Notes: a model not told the origin generated them from the letters alone. A DNA stretch of 44,375 nt from Alloalcanivorax balearicus MACL04 (GCF_025532145.1 NZ_ARXS01000035.1:1-44375); one strand, 5' to 3'. Positions 16,685 through 25,586 are shown, counted from the stretch's first letter. A program made the numbers and translations.

Positions 16685-17194
16685 CTATAGGTAGCGCCGA
16701 AACGGCACGATCAGGTCGGTTAACAGAACCCCCATCATGGGTGCATGGGAAAGTGTGAGCAGCGCCAGGAGTAACGCCAGAGCATCCTGTCGGCCCAATG
16801 CCGGCGACGCGGCCAGGGTGGCGAGCGCGTCGAGCCGATGCACGGCATGGGCGAGGATGGGGTGGGCGACGTACAGACACCCCCCGATCAGGGTGATCAG
16901 TCCCGCCAGGTTGAGCAGTCCCTTTAACCGGGGCTCACAGCGCATGGAGGGCCTTTTGCGTTGCAACCAGCGTTGCAGACCGAATCCCCACGCGGCCATG
17001 CCAAGCACAAAGGCGCCGATCCAACGCCCAGGCGTGACCGGATAGGCGGTGCTGGCGAGAGAGGCCGAGAACAGGATTGCGGTGCACAGGGTCAATCCCG
17101 CCGCCAGGGCGGCCAACCAGAGGGCAGTGCGCGTCCATGTCGTGGGGGGAAGAGTCGGATGCGGATCGGTGGTGTTCGGCAGAGAGACTTTCAT
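16685..17194 (-). CDS. Polytopic membrane protein downstream of traC
   Basis: 169 residues from the ATG at 17194, which has AAGGAGATCGAGATC directly upstream. Four hydrophobic segments: 'ALWLAALAAGLTLCTAILFSA', 'WIGAFVLGMAAWGFGL', 'GLLNLAGLITLIGGCLYVAH' and 'DALALLLALLTLSHAPMMGVLL'. A basic loop (RWLQRKRPSMRCEPRLK) lies between helices two and three. No family recognised. It follows the 189-residue membrane gene by 13 bases, so both are probably read through from traC; they may be accessory parts of the secretion channel or cargo. Confidence 0.65.
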   Translation of the reverse strand: MKVSLPNTTDPHPTLPPTTWTRTALWLAALAAGLTLCTAILFSASLASTAYPVTPGRWIGAFVLGMAAWGFGLQRWLQRKRPSMRCEPRLKGLLNLAGLITLIGGCLYVAHPILAHAVHRLDALATLAASPALGRQDALALLLALLTLSHAPMMGVLLTDLIVPFRRYL

Positions 17195-17207
17195 GATCTC
17201 GATCTCC

Positions 17208-17777
17208 TTAAGGTTGGCCTTGCGCGGTGCCCGGGTTTGACGGTGGCGCGGCAGGGGCCTCGTGCGGCACTGTTTTGTCGTAACGTGCCCGATCAATGTC
17301 CAGGCACAGGGCAAGCACACCGCGCCAAGCGCACAGCAGGAGACACAGCGCCCCATACACGTTGAGGGCGTCGGTCGCGCCTTTGGCGAGGGCCCCTTGC
17401 CATCCTGAGAGAGTGAGCAAGGGGAGCGCTTGCGGGATTCGGCGATACGCGTAGAACGCGATTCCCGCCCCGACCAGTGCGATCAGGGCGCGCACGCCCC
17501 ACTGGGCCATCGGCACCAGACGAATGGGCCCGTCGTTACGGCGCTGGGTTCGCAGCAGCCGATGCCATAAGGGCCAACTGGCGACGATCAGCAGTGTGTC
17601 GCCGAGCGCGGCAAGCACGAGCAGAGGCCAGATCACATGATCCGGCCGAGTCTCGGCGGCGAGGTACAGCAGCGTCATGCCAAACCCGTAAACCAGAGAA
17701 ATGGCGCCCACGGCCACCAGAGCGATCCCCCATCCCGCATCGGGATTGTCCGGTACCTCTTCGGTCACCGGCCTCAT
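17208..17777 (-). CDS. Polytopic membrane protein coupled to traC
   Basis: 189 residues. The ATG overlaps the traC stop (ATGA), giving coupling to the ATPase gene. Membrane segments: 'IALVAVGAISLVYGFGMTLLYL', 'WPLLVLAALGDTLLIVASWPLW', 'VRALIALVGAGIAFYAY' and 'ALNVYGALCLLLCAWRGVLALCL'. The C-terminus is Pro/Ala-rich. I do not recognise a family. With the membrane genes at 16685-17194 and 20708-21163 it makes three unplaced multi-helix proteins around TraC, more than the usual gene set of this ICE class has here. Confidence 0.65.
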   Translation of the reverse strand: MRPVTEEVPDNPDAGWGIALVAVGAISLVYGFGMTLLYLAAETRPDHVIWPLLVLAALGDTLLIVASWPLWHRLLRTQRRNDGPIRLVPMAQWGVRALIALVGAGIAFYAYRRIPQALPLLTLSGWQGALAKGATDALNVYGALCLLLCAWRGVLALCLDIDRARYDKTVPHEAPAAPPSNPGTAQGQP

Positions 17778-20704
17778 GATGGCGCCGCCTCGTTGTCGAG
17801 GGCGTGCAACCCCCGCTTGCGGTCCATCTCCTCGGCGATGCGAATCGCGGCGTCCAGTTCACTGCACTGGTGTTCGTCCATGACCCGCTTGCGTTCCTGT
17901 TTCTCCTCACCTTCGGTGCCGGCCAGAGAGAGATACAAACTGGGCGGCACGATGCGAAACAGCGCCTCGATGCGGTCGGCCAGGACCACGCCTTCGGTGT
18001 AGCGCCCCCGGGCCTTGGCGGCGCTGCCGATGAGGGTTTTTTGTTCGGCGGACAGGGCCTTAAACCGGGCGATTTGCTCAATTTCATCCGGCGGTGTCAC
18101 CAGACACAGCCACCACTCGATCATGTTCAACAGCTTCTGGCTGGCGTCCGGGAAATCCTCCAAATTCTGGGTGGCGAGCCAGATCCAGTAGAACAACTTG
18201 CGCCCCATCTTGCCGGCCTTGACCAAGTAAGGGCTCAACAGCGGATTGATCGTGACGATGTGGCACTCATCGATGGCCTGGATGATCGGGCGGCCCTTGT
18301 ACTGATCCCGCTCGGCGAGCGTGATGATAATGTTGGTCAGAGAAATCACCGCGAGGGCCAGGTGCGCCTCGTACCCGTCCCGGGCGTAATGGGCCAAATC
18401 AACAATGGTGACGTCACATTCCGGCCAGGCCTGACCTTCCCGGTTGAACACCTCCCCATCAAACCCGTCACAAAAGAGCGCCATGGCTTCGGCCATTTCA
18501 TGGGCGCGGGACTGGCGGGGCAGGGGTACCTTGGGATCCGTGGCCAGCGCATGAAGGCCGGCCACCACATCCTGGGTCAGACACTGGCGCCCCTCGTCGC
18601 GGCTGCGCTGCGCCCCATAAAAGATCGCGTCGCGCACAAGACGCCGGTCGGCGCGGCGGAACTCCGCTTCCTCTTGCGGGTCGCCGCCGGTGATCATCAG
18701 GCGGGCGGTGAGTTCCATTTCCCCGAGCACGTCCCGCTCGTCGGCGTCCTCGTCGTCCTCTTCATCGTTTTCTTCCGGAACCGGCGCGGGCTCGTCGGAC
18801 CAGCCGTCCTGACGGTCCTCCACCTTGCGGCGTTCGGTAATGGCGTCGTCGTCCAGTAGGCGGTGCGCCTCGGAGAACAGGGGCAGAGGCGGCGCTTTGC
18901 CGGGCGCCATTTTTACCCGGTTGACGGTCAACCCGTGCCGCTGGAAATACTCCCCCAACAACCCAAAGGAGTTACCCACCTCAATCACAAACAAACGGGG
19001 CCGACGCAGTGCCATGACCTGGCTGAAGATCCCGTTCAAGGTGGCGGATTTACCGGCGCCAGTGGGCCCGAACACGAACATATGGCCGTTCTTGGCCCGG
19101 TCATTGGGATCCAGCGGATCAAACCCGAACGACCCGCCGCCGCGATTAAAAAAACTGAAACCGGGGCGGCCGGTGCCGCGAGACCGGCCAAACAACGGCG
19201 CCAGGTTCGCCAGGTGCTGCACGTAGTTCAACCGGGTGTACCAGCCTGGCTTATCCTGTTGCGGATCGAACGCCATGGGCAGCCAGCGCAACCAGGTGTT
19301 GAGCGGCGCGATTTCGTCTTCCGCGTCCACCGGCTTCAAGTGAGCGCTTTGCAACTGGGTGATGAGCGTCAGGGTCCGCTGTTCCAGATCGGTTTCATTG
19401 TGACCGCGGAGATAAAACACCAGGGAGGATCGATAGAGCTTGTGATTCTGGTTCAGCATGGCGCGTGCGGTTTGGCAGTCCTCCCGCACCGCGGTGGCGT
19501 GCACAGAATCCCCGTGGGCTTTGCCGTGTAGGGTGTTGATGTGGTCTTCCAACACGTCCTGGGGCGTGGCGACGATCGTGAGGACCATCTCGGTGTCCTC
19601 CGGCAGCACGTCCATAAGCGCGTTGAACGCCTGCCCGCCGGCCCGGGGCATCTCCCCGGTCAGGTGACCGACATCCGGCGCCCGGCGCATCGCTTCCACC
19701 GGAATGGCGCGGTGGGGCAGACCATCGAAATACCACAGCCCACTGTCCACATCAGCGCGGGGCGACCGATACAGAAGATCCTCGGCAAAATCGTAATCCG
19801 GCAGACCGGCCACGGCGTCGTCCCCGGGGTAGGCCACCCGGTCATAAAAGGCATGAGGCGTATCGGGGTCGGCGGCCGGGCGCGGATTGAACCACGTCAG
19901 CATCCACCGATGAAACGCCGCCCCATTCATTTTTTTAAGCTGTAAACCGGTGCCTTCCAGACCCGCCGCCAGGCGGTCGTAGACCTGGTTGGCGGCCTCT
20001 TCAGGGACCCCTTTAGGGTTGGGGCCGAGCCAGCGATACAGCACCAGGCGTACCCGCCGGGTTTGCCCGCGCCAATCCGTGCGCGTGACCACATCATCCT
20101 GAAACAGCCCGCCGGGCTTGGCGATGGCCTGCAGGTGCTGTTCCATACTGCGCAGCCAGGCCTGGGTGAAGGCGGTGTCCAACAGGGCCGGATCGGCGTG
20201 TTGGACCACCCGCGCCATTTCCGCGGCCGGATCCACCTCATCCCGGCAATACAACTGCACCACCCAAGGATGACTGTCGTACTCCGGGAGCGCGTCCTGC
20301 AGGGTGGCCTCGATCTGATCGCGCAGGCCGGCCAAGGTGTCTTGCGAGCGGCCTTCGGTGGGGATGGGCGTCACCTCGGCGGCGATGCCCACGGAGACGC
20401 CGTCCTCCAATAAAAAACAGCCGGAGTCCGGCAAGTACTCCACCCAGGGCAGAAATCGGGTAAAGGACGGACCACGCTGATACGAGCGCTTGATCTCGGC
20501 CCAGGTCAGGGGCTTACCGCGTGACTGCGCGATGGGGTTCCCTTCCGGGGCCTTCAATGCCGCGGCGCCATCGGCATGGAGAAGGGCGGCGCCGTCCTGA
20601 CCCTCAACACGCGTGCCATCCTTAACCCCTTCCCAAGTCGGGGCTTGGCTCTCGTTAAGGTTGGTAGGCGATGGGTTAAAAAACCGCTTTATCGTATCGA
20701 ACAT
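17774..20704 (-). CDS. traC: Conjugative transfer ATPase TraC, PFL_4706 family (TIGR03744, VirB4-like)
   Basis: 976 residues, the usual length for this family, with AGGAGTAACCT before the ATG. The Walker A motif GPTGAGKS lies at residues 546-553, in 'HMFVFGPTGAGKSATLNGIF'. A Walker B-type strand 'IIQAIDECHIV' with DE lies near residue 820, and 'FYWIWLATQNLEDFP' further on corresponds to the conserved Q-containing motif of VirB4/TraC ATPases. An acidic insertion (EENDEEDDEDADERD) near residue 650 is probably a flexible loop. The protein powers assembly of the type IV secretion channel and pilus at the inner membrane. Confidence 0.93.
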   Translation of the reverse strand: MFDTIKRFFNPSPTNLNESQAPTWEGVKDGTRVEGQDGAALLHADGAAALKAPEGNPIAQSRGKPLTWAEIKRSYQRGPSFTRFLPWVEYLPDSGCFLLEDGVSVGIAAEVTPIPTEGRSQDTLAGLRDQIEATLQDALPEYDSHPWVVQLYCRDEVDPAAEMARVVQHADPALLDTAFTQAWLRSMEQHLQAIAKPGGLFQDDVVTRTDWRGQTRRVRLVLYRWLGPNPKGVPEEAANQVYDRLAAGLEGTGLQLKKMNGAAFHRWMLTWFNPRPAADPDTPHAFYDRVAYPGDDAVAGLPDYDFAEDLLYRSPRADVDSGLWYFDGLPHRAIPVEAMRRAPDVGHLTGEMPRAGGQAFNALMDVLPEDTEMVLTIVATPQDVLEDHINTLHGKAHGDSVHATAVREDCQTARAMLNQNHKLYRSSLVFYLRGHNETDLEQRTLTLITQLQSAHLKPVDAEDEIAPLNTWLRWLPMAFDPQQDKPGWYTRLNYVQHLANLAPLFGRSRGTGRPGFSFFNRGGGSFGFDPLDPNDRAKNGHMFVFGPTGAGKSATLNGIFSQVMALRRPRLFVIEVGNSFGLLGEYFQRHGLTVNRVKMAPGKAPPLPLFSEAHRLLDDDAITERRKVEDRQDGWSDEPAPVPEENDEEDDEDADERDVLGEMELTARLMITGGDPQEEAEFRRADRRLVRDAIFYGAQRSRDEGRQCLTQDVVAGLHALATDPKVPLPRQSRAHEMAEAMALFCDGFDGEVFNREGQAWPECDVTIVDLAHYARDGYEAHLALAVISLTNIIITLAERDQYKGRPIIQAIDECHIVTINPLLSPYLVKAGKMGRKLFYWIWLATQNLEDFPDASQKLLNMIEWWLCLVTPPDEIEQIARFKALSAEQKTLIGSAAKARGRYTEGVVLADRIEALFRIVPPSLYLSLAGTEGEEKQERKRVMDEHQCSELDAAIRIAEEMDRKRGLHALDNEAAPS

Positions 20705-20707
20705 AGG

Positions 20708-21163
20708 TTACTCCTGGCGCGCCTGACGATGTCGCAAACCGACGAAGTGCAATCCGGCACGGGCCAACTCGATGTGCGTCAGTAACAGAAGCGTGCCGGC
20801 CAGGGTCAGCGCCACGCCCCGCCAGAACGCTGTGGTGGGCGCATCGCCCACGACACCGGCGTCGAGCGCGCTGGCAATCAGCGGGAGCAGGGCGCCCAAG
20901 ATGGCGACACTGCCCAGGATCGCGGACCAGTAGCCCAGCCACCGCCACCAGGAGGCGGTGACACCGTGGCGATAGGGCGTAATAAGCAGGGCCACCCCGT
21001 GCAACCCCAGATAGCCGGCGGTGAGGCCCCACAGCAGGGGAAGCCGGTCGGCGCCGGGGCTATCCCAGAACACGGGCCCCATGTAGAGACCGGTTGCCAC
21101 GGTGCCCAGCACGAAGGCGATAGCCGAGTGCCGCTGGGTAGGTTGAGCAGGTTGGACGACCAT
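20708..21163 (-). CDS. Membrane protein between the TIGR03751 lipoprotein and traC
   Basis: 151 residues from the ATG at 21163, with AGGAGTAAG upstream (a GTG one codon earlier is possible). Four hydrophobic stretches: 'AIAFVLGTVATGLYMGPVFW', 'LPLLWGLTAGYLGLHGVALLI', 'WLGYWSAILGSVAILGALLPLIA' and 'AFWRGVALTLAGTLLLLTHIEL'. Its stop is four bases before the traC start, so the two are almost certainly co-translated. No family recognised. In most related elements the lipoprotein gene is followed directly by traC, so this gene looks like an addition. Confidence 0.65.
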   Translation of the reverse strand: MVVQPAQPTQRHSAIAFVLGTVATGLYMGPVFWDSPGADRLPLLWGLTAGYLGLHGVALLITPYRHGVTASWWRWLGYWSAILGSVAILGALLPLIASALDAGVVGDAPTTAFWRGVALTLAGTLLLLTHIELARAGLHFVGLRHRQARQE

Positions 21164-21172
21164 CACTTACTC

Positions 21173-21718
21173 CTACGGATCGGAAGCGGGCGCCGGCCAG
21201 GGCCAGGCGACCTCCCCGGGCTGGGCGTACTGGACCCGCTCGTACAGCGGGAACACGGTCGAATACCCGGGCACCGGTACCTGCTCACCGTCCGGGCTGC
21301 CCGCCAGGTGTGGATACACGTACATCACCAAATCGGGATTGGGCAGCCGGGGGAACTGACTGCGGATCTCGTTCTCCACATGGCGCGTGTACGGGTGATA
21401 CGGCCCCAGGCCCTGCTCAGCGTCCGGCAACGGCCGGCGCAAGGTGTGCCGGATTTCCTGAAGGCGCGGGTGTTTGTTTTGAGACGTGTTTTGAGTCGAT
21501 GACGCGGTAGAACCTGCGGACTGCCCGCCTTGGCGCCACAGGTCCGCCATGGTGGTGGCCTCATCCACCGGCATCAGTTTGTCCTGGGAAGTGGCACAAC
21601 CACCCAGTCCGGCAAGGACACCGAGCACGGCGACCGCAGCCACCCGGGCACGCTGAGTACCGATTAATAAAGATAAAAAATCAATCAAGAGAAGGTTGGG
21701 ACCAGGAGGATTGCGCAT
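21173..21718 (-). CDS. Conjugative transfer region lipoprotein (TIGR03751 family)
   Basis: Up to 181 residues. The lipobox 'LAGLGGCATSQDKLMPV' places the lipidated Cys near residue 41, so the annotated ATG gives an unusually long n-region and a later TTG or GTG may be the true start. The family pattern follows: 'TMADLWRQGG', then 'LGPYHPYTRHVENEIRSQFPRLPNPDLVMYVYPHL' and 'PVPGYSTVFPLYERVQYAQPGEV'. This is an outer-membrane lipoprotein of the mating channel. The 5' end overlaps the PFL_4705 gene by 38 bases if the first ATG is used. Confidence 0.85.
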   Translation of the reverse strand: MRNPPGPNLLLIDFLSLLIGTQRARVAAVAVLGVLAGLGGCATSQDKLMPVDEATTMADLWRQGGQSAGSTASSTQNTSQNKHPRLQEIRHTLRRPLPDAEQGLGPYHPYTRHVENEIRSQFPRLPNPDLVMYVYPHLAGSPDGEQVPVPGYSTVFPLYERVQYAQPGEVAWPWPAPASDP

Positions 21719-23129
21719 AGTGCACCTTTCGTCCTTCGGTTTCGTAGTCGATGGGAAGGGGGACGTCGATCAGCACGGAGACCGGTTGGCCGGGCGGCAC
21801 GTAGACGGCATCGAACGTTTGACCGAACCGCTCTTGTATCCACTTTCGAGTCTCGGAGAGGCCCTCGGACGCGGACCGCCCCAAAATAAACTTGTCGGCG
21901 TTGCCGGTGAGGGCCGTGAAGGCGCCATTGGTGTCCATCTGAGTGCTGGTCTCGCCCATGGCGATGCCGTCAGCGGCGCCTTCCGCGCCGGCCATCAAGA
22001 ACGTGGTCAGCAGAAACTCACGGGCATTGGTTTTGCGCTCGCCAGGAATACACGGCAGCCCGTGCGGCGTTGAGAGCGTACCAATCCCGTTTTTCTTAGA
22101 TGAGGAATTGCCGTCATCAGGGTCATCCGGAGTAGGCACGGTACGCACCGTGCCGTCATCGAAAACAAACGTGATGCTATCGACTTGCCCGCGGACACAA
22201 GATAGCGTCCAGTCCCCGGTGGTGGTGCCGGCCAGGATGGCGCCCCGTACCTCGGGGATCTCAATGCCGTTGGCCGTTAAATTGTCTTTGCCCACAATGA
22301 CGCGGAACGGGTAGGGATCGTTCACGGTACCGTCGATGGGTACACGACCGAGCAGCGCGGTCATGGCCACTGAGCCGGTCAGCGTCGAGTTTTGAGGAAT
22401 GGTATAGACCGGGCGCACCGTACTGGGATCCGCCTTGCCCCGGATGCGGCTTTCCACGCTGTCGGCGGCCCGGCCCAGGACCTTCGCGCCGCCGGCGGCG
22501 GTATCCGACAAGGAAAAGGCAGAAGGAAACACCGATTCCCCGGTCTTTTCATCGGTGCGGGCGTCGGCCGGGTTGACCCAGACCAATCCTGGCGTGATGG
22601 TACCGGCCGCCCCCAGAGAACCGTTTCTCAGACCGCCGTCGCCCAGGCCCAAGCCAACGGGAAGCTCCTCTTGATCTGAGCCATCACCGCCGCGATCGGT
22701 GTAATGACGCAGTGTGTCCAGCTTGGACTCGAACGTCTTGAGCAAGGACTGGTCTTTTTCGGCCTCGCGCCGGCGCTCTTCGCGTAGCGCGGACTGGATG
22801 GCGCTGTCCACGTTGCTCGCCCGTTCAGACAATTGTGCATTCTGATCCCGCAACTTCTGACTCTCGGCCCGGGTGTCATCCAGTTCCTTGCGCATGGCGC
22901 GCATCTCGCCGACCAGGGTGGCGACCGTATCCCGGGGCGTATCGCCCTCAATGCCCAGCGCCTGGATCTCATCGTCCGTCAACGTCAGGGAGGCGTCCTT
23001 CTGCTCCGAGGCGCCGGAGGCCGCCGCGTCCGGGGTGTCGTCGCTATTGCAGCCGCGAATCACGATCACCAGCACCACGATGACAAGGAACGGCAGCAGG
23101 ATTTTGAGCAACCCGTTACTTTTCAGCAT
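21681..23129 (-). CDS. ICE protein, PFL_4705 family (TIGR03752, TraB/VirB10-like)
   Basis: 482 residues, with AAGGAGGCGGCCG before the ATG. A single N-terminal membrane anchor 'LLKILLPFLVIVVLVIVIRGC' is followed by an acidic linker and a long coiled coil ('MRAMRKELDDTRAESQKLRD' onward, residues about 75-145). Then comes the periplasmic TraB/VirB10-like domain with 'VYTIPQNSTLTGSVAMTALLGRVPI', 'NLTANGIEIPEVRGAILAG' and the C-terminal 'VYVPPGQPVSVLIDVPLPIDYE'. VirB10-type proteins span the envelope and form the channel core. The gene overlaps PFL_4704 at its start. Confidence 0.92.
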   Translation of the reverse strand: MLKSNGLLKILLPFLVIVVLVIVIRGCNSDDTPDAAASGASEQKDASLTLTDDEIQALGIEGDTPRDTVATLVGEMRAMRKELDDTRAESQKLRDQNAQLSERASNVDSAIQSALREERRREAEKDQSLLKTFESKLDTLRHYTDRGGDGSDQEELPVGLGLGDGGLRNGSLGAAGTITPGLVWVNPADARTDEKTGESVFPSAFSLSDTAAGGAKVLGRAADSVESRIRGKADPSTVRPVYTIPQNSTLTGSVAMTALLGRVPIDGTVNDPYPFRVIVGKDNLTANGIEIPEVRGAILAGTTTGDWTLSCVRGQVDSITFVFDDGTVRTVPTPDDPDDGNSSSKKNGIGTLSTPHGLPCIPGERKTNAREFLLTTFLMAGAEGAADGIAMGETSTQMDTNGAFTALTGNADKFILGRSASEGLSETRKWIQERFGQTFDAVYVPPGQPVSVLIDVPLPIDYETEGRKVHYAQSSWSQPSLD

Positions 23130-24066
23130 CGGCCGCCTCCTTCGTTTTTTTTAATCGGCCTTCTTCAGCGTTTTTTTCGCTCTGGCGGCCGTCATCGGGC
23201 TGAGGCGACCGCTTCGGAGCGGGTGGGTAGAGTGCTTTCTCCAATCCGCCGCCCCGGGTGACCAGAAATACCGTGGTGGTGGACGTGGACGACGTTGACG
23301 GTCCCACGCTGGGGTGCATAAACGTGGCGGTGACGAACTCGCCCTGCAGGCGGCGTGGATCGAGCCCGAATTCCCGATTGGGATCCGGGTTGGTGATCTC
23401 CACCGCTGTGACCGTCAGCCCGCCGGCACGCCAGGCGGCCAGTGGCTGGGCTTGTAAGGGCAGCTCCCAAAACAGCGGTACCGTCTGTGAAACGCGCATG
23501 GGCACACGGCGCACGCCGGGCAGCGGTGCCACGGTGCGCAGGGGCGCGTACAGGGTTTGTGCAGCGTACCGCGTCAATCGAACCGGCAAGGGCGGCGCGT
23601 TCGACGCGTCAGGTGAAGACGCTCCCTCTTCGTTGGCCGACGTCTTCTTTTGCGCAGTGGACGTTGGTGGCTGGTCCCCGGAGACGACAATGCGAAGATC
23701 CTCGGCACTGGCTCCTTCCGTGGCGGCCAGGTCGATTAAAAAAATCTGGCCGGACTCGATGTCCTGGACCTGCACCCGTTGTGCTTCAAACTTCTTTTTC
23801 GCCATTAAATAAAGCGCGCCGCCGACGGACTGGACGCGCAGTACCTCGGGGTCAGCCAGTTCGGCGGGCAGCCCAATGCGCACATTGCGATCAATGAGGA
23901 CAATACGTTCCTCACCGACGGGCAAGTCCACCGGAATGGGTTTGCGTTCCCAGTGATGGATCTCGACGGCGTAGGCCGGCGTCAGGGCCGCAGCGGTCGT
24001 GACCAACGCCGACAGGAAAACGAGAAGCACGCGTAGAGGGCGCGGGAATCGAAGGAGAGGGGGCAT
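23116..24066 (-). CDS. ICE protein, PFL_4704 family (TIGR03749, TraK/VirB9-like)
   Basis: 316 residues, with GGAGGAATAAATC before the ATG. The signal peptide ends near TPAYA-VEIHHW. The mature start 'ERKPIPVDLPVGEERIVLID' and 'VGLPAEL'-like strand run 'VRIGLPAELADPEVLRVQSVGGALYLMAKKKFE' are family typical, and resemble the secretin-like N-terminal fold of TraK. The C-terminal part has 'NREFGLDPRRLQGEFVTATFMHPSVGP', with a Ser/Thr run after it. It is a periplasmic/outer-membrane core component that works with PFL_4705. Confidence 0.9.
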   Translation of the reverse strand: MPPLLRFPRPLRVLLVFLSALVTTAAALTPAYAVEIHHWERKPIPVDLPVGEERIVLIDRNVRIGLPAELADPEVLRVQSVGGALYLMAKKKFEAQRVQVQDIESGQIFLIDLAATEGASAEDLRIVVSGDQPPTSTAQKKTSANEEGASSPDASNAPPLPVRLTRYAAQTLYAPLRTVAPLPGVRRVPMRVSQTVPLFWELPLQAQPLAAWRAGGLTVTAVEITNPDPNREFGLDPRRLQGEFVTATFMHPSVGPSTSSTSTTTVFLVTRGGGLEKALYPPAPKRSPQPDDGRQSEKNAEEGRLKKTKEAADAEK

Positions 24067-24069
24067 GAT

Positions 24070-24741
24070 TTATTCCTCCGTTGAATCGGCGTTGCCGGTC
24101 GGGTCGTCACCGGTATCGCCACGCGGCACGGACAGCCGTTGCGGGGTATCGGCCAGGCAATCCAACTGCAACCCCCAGGGATTGCGTTCCGGGTCCACAT
24201 CGGCGCGCACCACTCGAAGGGGATAGCGCACATAGACATCACGAACGGGCGTGCCGGCGTAGTGTTCATCGATGGCCAGATCGAGCGTAACGACCCAGTG
24301 GTCCCGATCCAGGATGGTAACCGCGTCTTTCCGGAGGCCACGCCCCGGGATCTCGTACATGCCCCGCACACGCCCCTTCAACTCCTGGCGGCGCTGACGA
24401 GCGGTGTAGTCGTTTTCCAGAGACACCTGGCATTGCGGGGTCAAATACGCGCTGTACGAGTGGAGGTTGCGCTTGTAGTCCACCTCGCCGTTGGCGGGCC
24501 AACGGTTCAGTTGTTGCCAGATATAGAACGCGAAGCTGTAGACGCTGCTGGGCGGCACTTCCCACCACTTGCGGGTGCTACCGGAGCGCAGATCGGGCGG
24601 GTTGTGGATGGTGAGATCCTGGGGCGCGCTTTTCCAGCCCCACCACATCCCGCCGCACAACAGCAGCAACACGGCGACGATGACCCGCAACGTCAGGATG
24701 TGGGCATCGCGGGCGGACTGAGCGTGTCGAAATCGACTCAT
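24070..24741 (-). CDS. ICE protein, PFL_4703 family (TIGR03746, TraE/VirB8-like)
   Basis: 223 residues from the ATG at 24741, which overlaps the upstream stop (ATGA); the much longer open frame upstream is only the shadow of the upstream gene. One N-terminal membrane helix 'ILTLRVIVAVLLLLCGGMWWGW' precedes a periplasmic domain with 'VPPSSVYSFAFYIWQQLNRW', 'DYKRNLHSYSAYLTPQCQ' and 'YVRYPLRVVRADVDPERNPWGLQLDC', all typical of the family. It is an inner-membrane scaffold comparable to VirB8/TraE. The C-terminus is acidic. Confidence 0.92.
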   Translation of the reverse strand: MSRFRHAQSARDAHILTLRVIVAVLLLLCGGMWWGWKSAPQDLTIHNPPDLRSGSTRKWWEVPPSSVYSFAFYIWQQLNRWPANGEVDYKRNLHSYSAYLTPQCQVSLENDYTARQRRQELKGRVRGMYEIPGRGLRKDAVTILDRDHWVVTLDLAIDEHYAGTPVRDVYVRYPLRVVRADVDPERNPWGLQLDCLADTPQRLSVPRGDTGDDPTGNADSTEE

Positions 24742-25172
24742 GATCCTGATCCCTTCCGGTTTTTTTGAGTGGGTTGAGTGGATGAAGCCGGGAGAGCACG
24801 GCGTTTGGCGCGCACCGAGGCGTACCGCCGGGTGCCGTAAACAGCGGACTGGGTAATAAAGCGGTGGCGGCTGGCGAACCCGCGCAAGGCGAGTGACCAG
24901 GCGATGCGGCGATACAGCCAGGTCTCCGGGCGGCCACGGCGTAGACGCCGTAACACGCCCCCTCCGAACCACACCACCGCCCCGGCACCCAACGCGCCAC
25001 AGGTCGGCACCATGGCGATGCCGAACGCGAAGGCGGCGACAATGCCCGGAATCAATCCCACGGCAAAGCCGGTACCCGCCGCCAAGGCGACCTCCCGGCC
25101 GGTCATGCCCCGGAACACCACCGGAGCCTGATTGAGCCGGGAGGGCAAAAAGGTGATGGTGGGTGTGGCCAT
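24738..25172 (-). CDS. Conjugative transfer region protein, TIGR03750 family (TraL-like)
   Basis: 144 residues. The N-terminal 'FLPSRLNQAPVVFRGMTGREVALAAGTG' is the family signature. Two hydrophobic helices follow (GFAVGLIPGIVAAFAFGIAM and TCGALGAGAVVWFGGGVL), then a basic cytoplasmic part with 'RGRPETWLYRRIAWSLAL', as in TraL/VirB3-like proteins. It is a small inner-membrane subunit that usually sits beside the TraC ATPase in the channel. Coupled by ATGA to the PFL_4703 gene. Confidence 0.9.
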   Translation of the reverse strand: MATPTITFLPSRLNQAPVVFRGMTGREVALAAGTGFAVGLIPGIVAAFAFGIAMVPTCGALGAGAVVWFGGGVLRRLRRGRPETWLYRRIAWSLALRGFASRHRFITQSAVYGTRRYASVRAKRRALPASSTQPTQKNRKGSGS

Positions 25173-25196
25173 CGTGATCCGCCTTGAACCGATGAC

Positions 25197-25586
25197 TTAC
25201 AAAATTTCGGCGGCTTTGGTGGCCAGCCAGATCACGGCGACGATCAGGATGATGCCGACCACGATGGTGATCCCGAAGGCGCCCCACTGGCCCTTCTCGG
25301 AAGCCTCCTTGTACTTGGCGAGCGCCGATTGCCCCACGATATAGAACGCGACGGTGGCGATGATCAGCCCGCCCAGGATTGCGGCGTCGTACAGGTAGTT
25401 CTGAATGGTTTCCATCAAACCGCTGCCTTCCCCCCGGGTGGGTTCATCCATGGTGGGCAGCTGAGCCAGGGCGGGCGATGACGTGATGCCCACGGTCAGC
25501 AGGGCCAGGACCCGGTAAAATAGCGTCTTGATCTCGTGAATGCGGTGACGGCTTTTTTGGAACACGGGATGGAACAAACGATTCAT
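25197..25586 (-). CDS. Conjugative transfer region protein, TIGR03745 family (pilin-like)
   Basis: 129 residues from the ATG at 25586, preferred because GGAG lies nine bases upstream; the ATG five codons earlier is less likely. It has a signal peptide with cleavage near 'SSPALA-QLP', then 'LPTMDEPTRGEGSGLMETIQNYLYD', then two membrane helices ('AAILGGLIIATVAFYIVGQ' and 'AFGITIVVGIILIVAVIWLA'). The size and two-helix layout fit a VirB2-like pilin precursor, which is the accepted view of this family's place in the operon. Confidence 0.9.
   Translation of the reverse strand: MNRLFHPVFQKSRHRIHEIKTLFYRVLALLTVGITSSPALAQLPTMDEPTRGEGSGLMETIQNYLYDAAILGGLIIATVAFYIVGQSALAKYKEASEKGQWGAFGITIVVGIILIVAVIWLATKAAEIL

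Noticed and set aside
17804-18859. 351-codon plus-strand frame
   Set aside because: Complement of traC, whose family match is certain.
24742-25287. Upstream extension of the PFL_4703 frame
   Set aside because: It overlaps the TIGR03750 gene in another frame; the ATGA overlap and family start place the gene at 24741.
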